From assembly GCA_016190245.1 (NCBI GenBank), contig JACPQY010000005.1, positions 1 through 13,629 on the forward strand: 13,629 bases of DNA. The letters run 5' to 3'. Positions 1-7,381 of this stretch are shown one piece after another. The stretch is from Nitrospirota bacterium. Its GTDB lineage: Bacteria > JACPQY01. The notes below the pieces were generated by a model. It did no database searches. It was given only the letters and a program-made list of their open reading frames with translations, and was not told the origin of the DNA. Numbering within the stretch: the stretch's first letter is position 1; the number at the start of each line of letters is the position of its first letter. Position numbers and translations under genes: made by a program.

Positions 1-1236
1 GCTCTTCTCAACACGTGCGCCATCCGAGAAAGCGCGCAAGAGAAGGTCTGGCAGCGGCTGCAAGCCCTTGCACGGCTGAAGACCGAAGGCCGACTGCGCG
101 CCATCGGCCTCCTGGGCTGCATGGCCCAGAGCCTCCGCCGCTCCCTGGCGCGACGCGCGCCGCACGTGGACCTCGCGGCCGGTCCGGACAGCTACCGTCG
201 CCTGCCCCGGATGCTCCGTTCCGTTCTGGCCACGAGCGAGCCTTCGCACGACTTCAGCCTCTCCCGCACTGAGACCTATTCCGGCATCGCGCCCCACCGG
301 GCATCCCCCTTCAATGCCTGGATCGCCATCATGCGGGGTTGCGACAATATGTGCTCGTTCTGCCTCGTTCCGTTCACGCGCGGTCGCGAGCGCAGCCGCG
401 ACCCCGATGATGTCATTGAGGAGGCTCGAATCGCGGTCGAGCGCGGGATCCCGCAGGTGACGCTCCTCGGCCAGAATGTGAACTCCTACCATCACGATGG
501 TACGGACTTCGCAGCACTCGTGGACCGTATGGCGGGCCTTCCCGGACTTCGCCGCCTCCGGTTCACCTCCCCCCACCCCAAGGACTTCCCGCCCCGCCTC
601 CTAGAGGTCATGGCCCGCCACGGGAACGTCTGCAAACACATCCACCTGCCACTCCAGGCCGGGAGCGACGGCGTGCTCGCCCGGATGAACCGCACCTACA
701 CGGGGGACGACTTCCTGCGCTTGGTGAATACGATCCGCGAGACCCTCCCTGGCGTAGGACTGACGACGGATGTGATCTGCGGCTTCTGCGGGGAAAGCGA
801 CGACGACTTCCGTCGGACTGTGGAAATCCTGGAACGGGTGAGGTTCGATTCGGCGTTCATCTTCAAGTACAGCCAGCGACCGCACACCCTCGCCGAGCGG
901 AGGCTCAAGGACGACGTCCCTGACACTCTCAAGACCGAACGCGTCGTCGCCTTGAACGAGCTACAGCGCATGATCTCACAAGAGCGTAATATCAATGAGA
1001 TAGGAAATGTTTACGATGTGTTAGTTGAGGAACCGAGCCGCAAGGACCCATCCCAGTGGCTCGGCCGAACCGAGCACAACAAGGGTGTCGTTTTCTCCGC
1101 TCCCGCTGCCCGGCCAGGCGATTTCGTGAAGGTCCGCGTGGACGACGCGGGAACGAATACGTTGATCGGCACCGTAGCGGAGACTCCCACCCGGATTCCC
1201 GCCGGTCAGGCCTTAGTCGTCTCCGACCTCCCCTGA
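1..1236 (+). CDS. miaB: MiaB, tRNA-2-methylthio-N6-dimethylallyladenosine synthase (5' end missing)
   Basis: This is a radical-SAM methylthiotransferase that converts i6A37 to ms2i6A37 in tRNAs reading UNN codons. The frame is open from base 1 and ends at TGA 1234-1236, giving 411 visible residues, so only a few dozen N-terminal residues are lost. The N-terminal UPF0004 domain shows NTCAIRE (Cys6) and GCMAQ (Cys40), two of the three ligands of the auxiliary 4Fe-4S cluster. The first Cys would lie before the window. The radical-SAM cluster motif CxxxCxxC is at Cys114, Cys118 and Cys121, followed by PFTRGRERSR, which is typical of MiaB rather than RimO or MtaB. A TRAM RNA-binding domain occupies about the last 65 residues. 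The ATG at 121 is internal, because the conserved NTCAIRE lies upstream of it. The 3' end overlaps the convergent gene by 24 bp. Confidence 0.96.
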   Translation, partial: ALLNTCAIRESAQEKVWQRLQALARLKTEGRLRAIGLLGCMAQSLRRSLARRAPHVDLAAGPDSYRRLPRMLRSVLATSEPSHDFSLSRTETYSGIAPHRASPFNAWIAIMRGCDNMCSFCLVPFTRGRERSRDPDDVIEEARIAVERGIPQVTLLGQNVNSYHHDGTDFAALVDRMAGLPGLRRLRFTSPHPKDFPPRLLEVMARHGNVCKHIHLPLQAGSDGVLARMNRTYTGDDFLRLVNTIRETLPGVGLTTDVICGFCGESDDDFRRTVEILERVRFDSAFIFKYSQRPHTLAERRLKDDVPDTLKTERVVALNELQRMISQERNINEIGNVYDVLVEEPSRKDPSQWLGRTEHNKGVVFSAPAARPGDFVKVRVDDAGTNTLIGTVAETPTRIPAGQALVVSDLP

Positions 1237-2997
1237 TTCCGCGCCCCCCGGTTCAACCGCTGCAACGGCCCTCGGCGGAGTGAGCCGGATCACCTTGGGC
1301 TGGCCGCCCTCGACATGCCACCCGGGCATGTTGGAGTTGCTCGTCCACACGCGGCCCGCCTCGTCGAAGTCAACCTCGCGGCAGAAGGTGACGCGAGTCG
1401 GCAACGGGAACACCGTGAAACGCTCCGTCGGGATATCGAACCGAATGAGGCTGTCGGAGTTCGATCCACAGATCCAGACCTCCTTCTTCGCGCGATGCAC
1501 GTTGAGCGCGTACGGCATCTCGCCGACACCGGTCGGCAGCGGGAAAGCCGAGAAGGTCTCCGTGCTGGGATCGAACTTGTAGAGCGCCCCTTCGCCGTAC
1601 GCCGGGATCCAGACGTCGCCGTCCGCATCGCAGCGCAGGCGGCGTGGGCCGAAGAAAGGTGTGTCGTAGGTACGGACCTCCAGGCTGTTTGGATCGATCC
1701 GACCGATCCGACGGCTGTTGAACTGGCTGAACCAGACCGTTCCGTCCGGCGCCACGTCCAGCCCGTACGGGATCGGAAGCATCTCGGGGTTGGCGACGGT
1801 CACGCCCTCGAAGGGAAGGAACTGGGCGAGCCGGAGCCAGAACCCCACGGTGGATTGGACGAACCACTGCGTGCCCGGCCGCGTGGGCAGCGAGACGAGA
1901 TCGAACCTGCCCGACGCGGGGTCCAGGCGCGCGACGTGATTGCTCATCGCCAGCGTGTACCAGATTCTCCCGAGCGCATCGAAGCGGAGCGTGTGGGGAT
2001 AGAGACCCCTTCGCGGCTGCCGGTAGTCGGTGAAAGTCCCCGTTGCGGGATCCAGCTTTACGAGTCCACGCCCCAGGCTCAAGGTGATCCACAGCTTCCC
2101 ATCGGGGGCCACTTGGACGCTGTGCGGCGCGACGTAGGGGATCGCGTGCGTGTAGCGGAGGCTTCGGCGGGCGAGTACGCCCATGATTCCGCCGGGCGGC
2201 GCGTCGGACCGCGGCACTTCCCACACGTCGCGCTTGCCGGTTTCCGGATCGAGGGCGTACACCTTGTCGAGGATCCAATCCACGGCGTACACGCGGCCAT
2301 CTCGCCCCACGGCGACGTCGTGCAGCATCGAGACAGGCGAGCCAACCTCCCACTCCTCGACCGTCGCCCCGATGGCCCCCCGCGTTACCCGCGGCTCGAT
2401 CGCGGGGACATCGTCCGGGCCGTGTACGGTGTAAGCTGCGTTGAGCACCTTAGGAACCGTCTCTCGCAGATCCTTGGTGATCATCGCACCCATCTGGAAC
2501 ATGGAATCGAAGACACGGTCCCAGTCGCCGTCCGTCCTCGGCTGCCGCGTCGCCGCGCTGCCCTGCTGGTGGCACATGCCGCACTGGATCATGAACTCGC
2601 CCCGCAACTCGTTTGAAGGAAACCCGACTCGCCTGAGCCAGATGTTTGCGGGGAGCTGGTGAAGCCAATCCTCCCAGCCAAGCGGCTGGAGGACGAAATC
2701 CTCTCGACCATCTCGAGTGAGCGAGAATCCGGATAGAACCCGGTCGGCGTACCCTTCGCGCCGGGCACGCAGGTCGTAGAGACCCGAATCGAGGCCTCTA
2801 AGGATGTAGCGGCCCTTGGCACCCGTGTAGACCGTGGTTTCTTTTTTCTGGCCGACGTGCCGAATCGTGACCATCGCGCCGAAGAGCGGCGAACCCGAGG
2901 CCGTGCGAACCTGCCCGGCGAGCGTGAGAGCTTGGGCGACGGGGACAGCGCCAAGGGCGGTCGCTAGAGCCGCCAAGACGAGCGGCGCGACCCTCAC
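1213..2997 (-). CDS. Secreted carboxypeptidase-regulatory-like / mono-heme cytochrome c / Vgb-like beta-propeller protein
   Basis: This is a predicted periplasmic or exported protein of 594 residues. I chose the GTG at 2997 because it overlaps the upstream stop as GTGA and is followed directly by a signal peptide (residues 1-23, hydrophobic, ending AQA). The frame stays open to 3198, but that stretch lies inside the dehalogenase gene and does not look like a real N-terminus. In order: a carboxypeptidase-regulatory (transthyretin-like) domain at about 25-105; a cytochrome c-like segment at about 115-195 with one heme motif CGMCH (Cys139, Cys142, His143) and several following Met residues that could be the axial ligand; then a beta-propeller at about 215-580 with repeated VAPDG.(L/V)W and LDP..G.F blades, as in the virginiamycin B lyase-like (Vgb) and SMP-30 families. 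True Vgb lyases lack the heme part, so no lyase activity is claimed. A substrate-binding electron-transfer role is inference. It is the last gene of a three-gene leftward run. Confidence 0.85.
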   Translation of the reverse strand: MRVAPLVLAALATALGAVPVAQALTLAGQVRTASGSPLFGAMVTIRHVGQKKETTVYTGAKGRYILRGLDSGLYDLRARREGYADRVLSGFSLTRDGREDFVLQPLGWEDWLHQLPANIWLRRVGFPSNELRGEFMIQCGMCHQQGSAATRQPRTDGDWDRVFDSMFQMGAMITKDLRETVPKVLNAAYTVHGPDDVPAIEPRVTRGAIGATVEEWEVGSPVSMLHDVAVGRDGRVYAVDWILDKVYALDPETGKRDVWEVPRSDAPPGGIMGVLARRSLRYTHAIPYVAPHSVQVAPDGKLWITLSLGRGLVKLDPATGTFTDYRQPRRGLYPHTLRFDALGRIWYTLAMSNHVARLDPASGRFDLVSLPTRPGTQWFVQSTVGFWLRLAQFLPFEGVTVANPEMLPIPYGLDVAPDGTVWFSQFNSRRIGRIDPNSLEVRTYDTPFFGPRRLRCDADGDVWIPAYGEGALYKFDPSTETFSAFPLPTGVGEMPYALNVHRAKKEVWICGSNSDSLIRFDIPTERFTVFPLPTRVTFCREVDFDEAGRVWTSNSNMPGWHVEGGQPKVIRLTPPRAVAAVEPGGAESGEVGDD

Positions 2998-3902
2998 GAG
3001 ACCGGGGAGCTGGAGATGAAATCCGCGATGACGCCCGCCAGTTCCTCGCCTTTGTCCTCCTGGACAAAGTGCCCCGCCCCGCGGATCGTCGTGTGTTTCT
3101 GCCCGCGCGCCCCGGGAATCGCCATCTGCAGAAAACGATCGGCCCCGCGCGTGATGGGATCGGAGTCCGCGAATGCCGTGAGAAACGGCTTCGTCCACTT
3201 CACCAAGACCTGCCAGGCCTTGCGGTTCGGCTCGGATGCGGGATCGTCGGGGCGCGTGGGAACAAGCATCGGGAACTGGCGCGCGCCGGCCTTGTAGCGG
3301 TCATCGGGAAACGGCGCATCGTAGGCGGCAATCACCTCGGGCGGGAGCTCGCTCACGCATCCCCCCTTCACGATGCCGCCCACGTGGAATTCGGGGGTGG
3401 TCTGCGAGTATTCCTGCCATCGCCGGAAGGCATCGCCGGGGTCCATGTCGCCGGTTGGGAGAAAGGTGTTGGACGCCACGGCTCGCGAGAAGAGATCCGG
3501 GTGTACACCGAGGATCCGCAGACCGATCAGCCCGCCCCAGTCCTGACCGAACAGCGTGATCCGGGTGAGGGGAAGGCGTTGGATAAGCGCAACAACCCAG
3601 TCCACGTGACGCTGGTAGGTGTAGTCCTCTCGGCGGACGGGCTTGTCCGATCGCCCGAATCCGATCAGATCGGGGGCGATCACACGGTGCCCCCGCGCCG
3701 CCAGGACCGGGACCATCTTGCGATAGAGATACGACCACGACGGTTCACCATGGAGGAGCAGGATCGGATCGGCCTCGCGCGGCCCCTCATCCACGTAGTG
3801 CATCCTCAGGCCGTCCACTTCGGCATAGTGCGGCGCGAAGGGATAGCCGGGGAGGTTTGCGAACCGCTCGTCCGGTGTGCGAAGAACCTCGAGGGACCCC
3901 AC
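2994..3902 (-). CDS. Haloalkane dehalogenase, subfamily HLD-I (alpha/beta hydrolase)
   Basis: This is a 302-residue alpha/beta hydrolase predicted to cleave carbon-halogen bonds in haloalkanes hydrolytically (EC 3.8.1.5). The N-terminus (RTPDERFANLPGYPF) and HGEPSWSYLYRKM are characteristic of the DhlA/DhmA group. Visible catalytic residues are the nucleophile Asp121 in GQDWGG; the halide-binding Trp122; Glu53 at the oxyanion/halide position of HGEP; a cap-domain Trp162 that lines up with DhlA Trp175; the acid Asp248 in FADSDP; and the base His278 in GAGHFVQE. The complete halide-binding set favours dehalogenase over epoxide hydrolase or esterase. The start is a GTG at 3902, 13 bp after the fbaB stop, with no clear Shine-Dalgarno site. 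The stop overlaps the next gene by 4 bp. No signal peptide is seen, so it is probably cytoplasmic. The natural substrate cannot be told. Confidence 0.92.
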   Translation of the reverse strand: MGSLEVLRTPDERFANLPGYPFAPHYAEVDGLRMHYVDEGPREADPILLLHGEPSWSYLYRKMVPVLAARGHRVIAPDLIGFGRSDKPVRREDYTYQRHVDWVVALIQRLPLTRITLFGQDWGGLIGLRILGVHPDLFSRAVASNTFLPTGDMDPGDAFRRWQEYSQTTPEFHVGGIVKGGCVSELPPEVIAAYDAPFPDDRYKAGARQFPMLVPTRPDDPASEPNRKAWQVLVKWTKPFLTAFADSDPITRGADRFLQMAIPGARGQKHTTIRGAGHFVQEDKGEELAGVIADFISSSPVS

Positions 3903-3915
3903 TCGCGTCGCGGCG

Positions 3916-5064
3916 TCAGGCGACCGTGATCGAGGAATCCAGGTACACGTCCTGGATCGCGTTGAGGATCTGCACCCCGTCCTTCATTGGCCGCTGGAAT
4001 GCCTTGCGACCCGAGATGAGCCCCATGCCCCCTGCCCGCTTGTTGACGACGGCCGTCTTCACCGCCTCCGCGAGGTCGTTCGCTCCGCTGGCGCCGCCGG
4101 AATTGATGAGACCGACGCGGCCCATGTAGCAATTCGCCACCTGGTAGCGGCACAGATCAATCGGGTGCTCCGTGGTCAGCTTCTCGTACACGCGCTTGTC
4201 GGTCTTTCCGAACTTGAGCGCGTTGTAGCCGCCGTTGTTCTCCGGGAGCTTCTGCTTGATGATGTCCGCCGCCAAGGTCACGCCGAGGTGGTTGGCCTGG
4301 CCCGTGAGATCGGCGGAGGCGTGGTAGTCCTTGTCACCCACTTTGAAGGCGCTGTTGCGCAGGTAGCACCACAGCACGGTGGCCATGCCCAGGTCGTGGG
4401 CCTGGGCGAACGCTTCTCCAACCTCCTGGATTTGGCGGGCGGATTCGTCCGAACCGAAATAGATCGTCGCGCCCACGGCGACGGCCCCCATATCGTAAGC
4501 CTGCCGGACCCGCGCGAACATGATCTGGTCGAACTTGTTGGGATATGTGAGCAGTTCGTTATGGTTGATCTTTAGGATGAACGGGATCCTGTGGGCGAAC
4601 TTGCGCGAGACGGCGCCCAGCACGCCGAGCGTCGAGGCCACGGCGTTGCAGCCACCCTCGATGGCCAGCCGCACGATGGATTCGGGATCGAAGTAGGTCG
4701 GTTCCTTCGCGAACGAGGCCCCGCCGGAATGCTCGATCCCCTGGTCCACGGGGAGAATCGAAACGTAACCGGTCCCCGCGAGACGGCCGCTCGTCTGGAT
4801 GGCCCTCAGGCTCCGCAGGACACGCGGGCTCCGATCGCTGTGATACCAGATTCGGTCAATGCTGTCGGGCCCCGGGAGGTGGAGAGACACCTTCGGGATG
4901 GTCGTGCACACATGGCTGAGGAGGTACTGGGCCCCTTCCCCACCGATGATCTTTTCGAGATCGAGTCTGTGATTTTCAGCCGCCACTTTTCCGGCCTCCT
5001 TCCAGTTGTTGCGGCGCATTCTTGCGCGATCACGCGCAGGTTGCAAGGACGGCTTGGCTGCCAT
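3916..5064 (-). CDS. fbaB: Class I fructose-bisphosphate aldolase, FbaB/DhnA type
   Basis: This enzyme reversibly cleaves fructose 1,6-bisphosphate into dihydroxyacetone phosphate and glyceraldehyde 3-phosphate through a Schiff base, in glycolysis and gluconeogenesis. The 382-residue product matches E. coli FbaB nearly end to end: [18 protein letters not shown] (Asp107), [44 protein letters not shown], the Lys pair in DIIKQK (Lys270/Lys272, one of them the Schiff-base lysine), [16 protein letters not shown] and [15 protein letters not shown] for phosphate binding, and the terminal QDVYLDS.ITVA. The start is uncertain. ATG 5064 gives a tail of about 35 residues before the conserved part. ATG 5019 (MRRNNW) would give 367 residues, closer to the usual 350. 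Neither has a good Shine-Dalgarno site. It heads a run with the dehalogenase (13-bp gap) and the propeller gene, an unusual partnership for a central metabolic enzyme. Confidence 0.96.
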   Translation of the reverse strand: MAAKPSLQPARDRARMRRNNWKEAGKVAAENHRLDLEKIIGGEGAQYLLSHVCTTIPKVSLHLPGPDSIDRIWYHSDRSPRVLRSLRAIQTSGRLAGTGYVSILPVDQGIEHSGGASFAKEPTYFDPESIVRLAIEGGCNAVASTLGVLGAVSRKFAHRIPFILKINHNELLTYPNKFDQIMFARVRQAYDMGAVAVGATIYFGSDESARQIQEVGEAFAQAHDLGMATVLWCYLRNSAFKVGDKDYHASADLTGQANHLGVTLAADIIKQKLPENNGGYNALKFGKTDKRVYEKLTTEHPIDLCRYQVANCYMGRVGLINSGGASGANDLAEAVKTAVVNKRAGGMGLISGRKAFQRPMKDGVQILNAIQDVYLDSSITVA

Positions 5065-5196
5065 GGCCGTGTCGTGCCCGCGGGGCAGGGCGGTGAGGGG
5101 GGGATTCCGTGGTCGCTCTCCTTCGACTCCGGCATCCCCAAAGTCGGCACGTCATCCTGACCTGCGATGGGGAACTCTCCGCTGCGCTGCGCGCAT

Positions 5197-5283
<87 letters not shown>

Positions 5284-5392
5284 GGACACATGCCGATCCT
5301 ATCGCAACCCCGCGGCCCCGGCTATCGGTTCCATCCCGGGCGCCTCATCCGGCAAAGTGGTCGGCCCTCCTGGCCTCCGAATACTCTCCCGG

Positions 5393-5495
5393 TCGAGGCG
5401 CGCCGTTTCAACCCCGTGCGACCCACTGGGATGCCGTCCTGGCTCCCAACGCACGGGGCCGCGCCTTCCATGGCTGGCCGCTCACGCACCTCTCC
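5393..5495 (-). pseudogene. Broken 5'-half copy of tRNA-Ser(CGA), split by a 64-nt insert
   Basis: Two blocks are identical to the neighbouring tRNA-Ser gene. Block one, 5478-5495, repeats 5266-5283 (18 nt: 5' acceptor strand, D stem, start of D-loop). Block two, 5393-5413, repeats 5247-5267 (21 nt: rest of D arm, 5' side of the anticodon stem and the start of the loop). In the real tRNA the blocks share two bases and are contiguous. Here 64 nt (5414-5477) separate them, with that CC present on both sides. Identity ends at the anticodon. No variable arm, T arm or 3' acceptor strand follows, so it cannot make a tRNA. The order and strand match the intact gene, so a local duplication followed by insertion is the simplest reading. 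Confidence 0.8.
5397..5465. repeat. Long imperfect hairpin within the broken tRNA copy
   Basis: This is a nested inverted repeat seen directly in sequence. GGCGCG (5397-5402) pairs with CGCGCC (5460-5465). CCCCGTGCG (5412-5420) pairs with CGCACGGGG (5450-5458). TGGGA (5427-5431) pairs with TCCCA (5444-5448). GCC (5433-5435) pairs with GGC (5441-5443) around a 5-nt loop. That makes 23 base pairs interrupted by small internal loops. No T-run follows on either strand, so it is not a canonical terminator. The outer arm and part of the 9-bp arm lie in the duplicated tRNA block, and the rest lies in the insert. Confidence 0.7.
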
Positions 5496-5552
5496 TTGAT
5501 ACATGAATCGTAAAGCGTGAATCGGGAATAGCAAGAGGGGAATATCGAGAGG

Positions 5553-5696
5553 CTACTGTTCCGGCAAGGGCGGATCGAGGAAGAGCCGGCCGTCCGGGTC
5601 CAGCGCGAGGCCGCCGAAGCGGATCTGGCGCTCCCACCCCCACCCCGCGGATGCCTTCGGCCCTAGAGTAGGCTCATAACAAACGCACCCTGTACG
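5553..5696 (-). other. Possible remnant of a protein-coding gene (C-terminal fragment)
   Basis: A minus-strand open stretch of 47 codons ends at TAG (5555-5553) and reads ...WERQIRFGGLALDPDGRLF..., which looks like natural protein in composition. It has no ATG, GTG or TTG start in frame and is closed upstream by a TGA at 5699-5697, so as it stands it is not an expressible gene. I recognise no family. It could be the tail of a gene lost by rearrangement next to the tRNA, or chance in high-GC DNA. Confidence 0.2.
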
Positions 5697-5757
5697 TCAA
5701 GCTGCCGCACAACCCCTTTGCTTTGCACTCCGCGGGCACTTCGGGTACAAGACGCTC

Positions 5758-6198
5758 ATGGTGGATCGTAGCCTCATCGGGATGGAGGGGGACAGCGTCG
5801 AGTTCGAGGTCGAGAAAGGAGCGATTCGTCGGTTCGCTCAAGCCATCGGCGACCCGAATCCTGTCTACACCGACGAAGCTGCGGCCCGCCGCGCGGGATA
5901 CTCGGGCCTCGTCGCGCCACCGACTTTTGCCACCACCTTCAACGACACGGCCTACTCGCTGCGCGCCAGGCTCCCGCTCGATTTCAAGCGCATCCTGCAC
6001 GGGGAGATGGCCTTCGAGTATCACCAACCGATCGTGGCGGGGATGAAGCTTCGGTGCCGCGCCAAGCTGGCGGACGCCTACGAGAAACCCGGCAAGAGCG
6101 GATCCATGGAGTTCTACGTCATCGAAATCGCCGGCCACGAGACAGTGAGCGGCACACTCGTCTTCGCCTCCCGCTCGACGGTGATCATGCGAGGCTGA
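5758..6198 (+). CDS. MaoC-like dehydratase, N-terminal-type subunit (HadA-like)
   Basis: This is a 146-residue single hot-dog-fold protein of the MaoC_dehydrat_N / FAS1-like dehydratase type, resembling mycobacterial HadA. That family forms a heterodimer with a catalytic MaoC subunit and hydrates or dehydrates enoyl and 3-hydroxyacyl thioesters. The region AIGDPNPVYTDEAAARRAGY...APPTF (residues 29-57) is the counterpart of the hydratase-2 motif, but Tyr37 replaces the catalytic His. This fits the non-catalytic, acyl-chain-binding partner. The start is ATG 5758, which keeps about 20 residues before the conserved helix. No clear Shine-Dalgarno site is present. It is followed after 5 bp by the catalytic partner. 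Whether the pair serves fatty-acid synthesis or a CoA degradation pathway cannot be told here. Confidence 0.87.
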   Translation: MVDRSLIGMEGDSVEFEVEKGAIRRFAQAIGDPNPVYTDEAAARRAGYSGLVAPPTFATTFNDTAYSLRARLPLDFKRILHGEMAFEYHQPIVAGMKLRCRAKLADAYEKPGKSGSMEFYVIEIAGHETVSGTLVFASRSTVIMRG

Positions 6199-6203
6199 GA
6201 GTC

Positions 6204-6605
6204 ATGTCCCTCACGCCCGGCCACGCATTCCCCGTCCACACCCAGGGGCCCATAGAGCGCATCCAACTCGTTCGGTACGCCGGCGCGTCCGGCGACTTCA
6301 ACCCCATCCACGTGGACGAGACGTTTGCCAAGGCCGCCGGCTATCCCACCGTGTTCGCCCAGGGGATGCTCACCATGGGCATTCTCGGCCGGGCACTGGT
6401 CGGCTGGGCGGGAGACCAGGGGCGGATCCGGTCTTTCTCGACCCGATTCAGCTCCATCGTGTGGCCGGGCGAGGTACTCACATGCAAGGGGCGCGTCTCG
6501 GCCGTTCAGGGTGGCGTGGCGAAGTGCGACCTCCAGGTTCTTAACTCGAAGGGCGAGGTCGTCGCGAAGGGATCCGCAGAGATCGCGATGGACACCGCTC
6601 CCTGA
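6204..6605 (+). CDS. MaoC-like dehydratase, catalytic subunit (HadB-like)
   Basis: This is a 133-residue hot-dog-fold (R)-specific enoyl hydratase / 3-hydroxyacyl dehydratase. The hydratase-2 signature is complete: YAGASGDFNPIHVDETFA, with catalytic Asp31 and His36, followed by FAQGML. ATG 6204 is chosen because the product then begins just before the first strand and lies 5 bp after the upstream stop. The frame is open back to 6054, but that part overlaps the HadA-like gene and carries no domain. Together with the preceding gene it should form a HadAB-type heterodimer. Its stop is 7 bp from the stop of the convergent DUF4159 gene, and no hairpin terminator lies in that gap. Confidence 0.9.
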   Translation: MSLTPGHAFPVHTQGPIERIQLVRYAGASGDFNPIHVDETFAKAAGYPTVFAQGMLTMGILGRALVGWAGDQGRIRSFSTRFSSIVWPGEVLTCKGRVSAVQGGVAKCDLQVLNSKGEVVAKGSAEIAMDTAP

Positions 6606-6612
6606 CCGGCGC

Positions 6613-7374
6613 TCAGGTCTTCCTTCTCAGAATATACGGCTGGTGGATGAGGTCTTTCTTGTAGTCCAGCGTGAGTCCGTACATCAGGATGTTGATCCCC
6701 ATTCGAAACGCCATCTCCCGCTGGTAGTCGCCGCCGGGGAAGCAAGGGTAGATGAAGTTGCCGAGTTCATCTCTTGCCCACGCCCCGCCGAGATCGTTGA
6801 AACTGTAGAGAATGACCGCCCGATTCCCTTCCTGCACGGAGTAGAGCGCCGGCTTCACGAGTCGGCGTCCCCCATCCAGTCGCCTGAGGAGGTGAAACGT
6901 CACGTACACCGCGTGATCCTCCGTGATGGGCTGGAGCGAACGATCCGGATAGAGGCGTCGGACCAGGCTGACGGCCGAGGCGTGGAACCCCTGATTCTCG
7001 ACGCCCAGCGCGTCATCCATCAAGAGAAGCCCTCCTCCGTCGAAATGAAGCCGGAGGCGGCGAACGGCATCATCACTGAACGGAAGGAAGGCCTGGTCTC
7101 CGGCCATGTACAGCAGCGGGTACTCGGAGAGGTTTGGATTCGTCGGCACCACCACCACACGATCCGGGTTTGCATCCACGCTCGTCCTGCCCATCAGGGC
7201 GGCCACCAGGCTGGGCAGCGCGCTCGGGTATGGATCCCACCGCCCGCCCTCATACTTGAGTTGCGCCACCGCGAACCGGCTTCGGGGTCCGACGGCGAGG
7301 GCGTCCGGTCTCACGAAGGCCGGGCCGAGAACGGCGACCGCACACAATGCCAGGCCGAACGGGAGAACCCTCAC
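6613..7374 (-). CDS. DUF4159 domain protein, exported
   Basis: This is a 253-residue protein of unknown biochemical function, DUF4159 family, usually found at the end of MoxR/DUF58/BatA clusters. GTG 7374 is chosen because it begins a signal peptide (LPFGLALCAVAVLGPAF...ALA, residues 4-27), lies 7 bp after the BatA stop and has a GAGGTG ribosome-binding site about 8 bases upstream. The frame is open to 7527, but that part is inside the BatA gene and is rich in Arg, Ser and Trp. The domain runs from about residue 33 to 250: RFAVAQLKYEGGRWDPYP, then SEYPLLYMAGDQ, then FDGGGLLLMDDA with the acidic pair Asp120-Asp121. The fold is likely related to the glutamine-amidotransferase-like region of its neighbour (family knowledge). 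It ends convergent to the HadB-like gene. Confidence 0.87.
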   Translation of the reverse strand: MRVLPFGLALCAVAVLGPAFVRPDALAVGPRSRFAVAQLKYEGGRWDPYPSALPSLVAALMGRTSVDANPDRVVVVPTNPNLSEYPLLYMAGDQAFLPFSDDAVRRLRLHFDGGGLLLMDDALGVENQGFHASAVSLVRRLYPDRSLQPITEDHAVYVTFHLLRRLDGGRRLVKPALYSVQEGNRAVILYSFNDLGGAWARDELGNFIYPCFPGGDYQREMAFRMGINILMYGLTLDYKKDLIHQPYILRRKT

Positions 7375-7381
7375 GCCGGCT

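Larger units (their letters stand above)
5284..5757. other. Intergenic stretch between tRNA-Ser and the dehydratase genes
   Basis: These 474 bp hold no convincing gene. They contain the broken tRNA-Ser copy and its hairpin (5393-5495), two GAATCG direct repeats at 5505-5510 and 5519-5524 in a locally AT-richer patch, and a possible gene remnant on the minus strand (5553-5696). Promoters for the tRNA (leftward) and for the dehydratase pair (rightward) should lie here, but I cannot point to a convincing -35/-10 pair for either. No rho-independent terminator with a T tract is visible. Confidence 0.5.

Noticed and set aside
1315-2616. 433-codon open frame on the plus strand
   Set aside because: It is antisense to the propeller gene. 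The translation is dominated by Arg, Glu and His without a domain; a GC-rich shadow.
2998-3198. 67-codon N-terminal extension of the propeller protein
   Set aside because: It lies fully inside the dehalogenase gene. The GTG at 2997 overlaps that gene's stop and is followed at once by a signal peptide.
5397-5465. Hairpin as a rho-independent terminator
   Set aside because: No T-rich tract follows the stem on either strand, and no gene ends just before it.
5393-5495. Second functional tRNA with an intron-like insert
   Set aside because: The variable arm, T arm and 3' acceptor strand are absent beyond the anticodon loop, so excision of the insert would still not give a tRNA.
5505-5524. CRISPR-like or tandem repeat (two GAATCG units)
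   Set aside because: There are only two short units with no regular spacer; too little to call an array.
5322-5534. 70-codon minus-strand frame across the broken tRNA copy
   Set aside because: It is made of tRNA-derived blocks and the hairpin insert; no domain and no separate coding signal.
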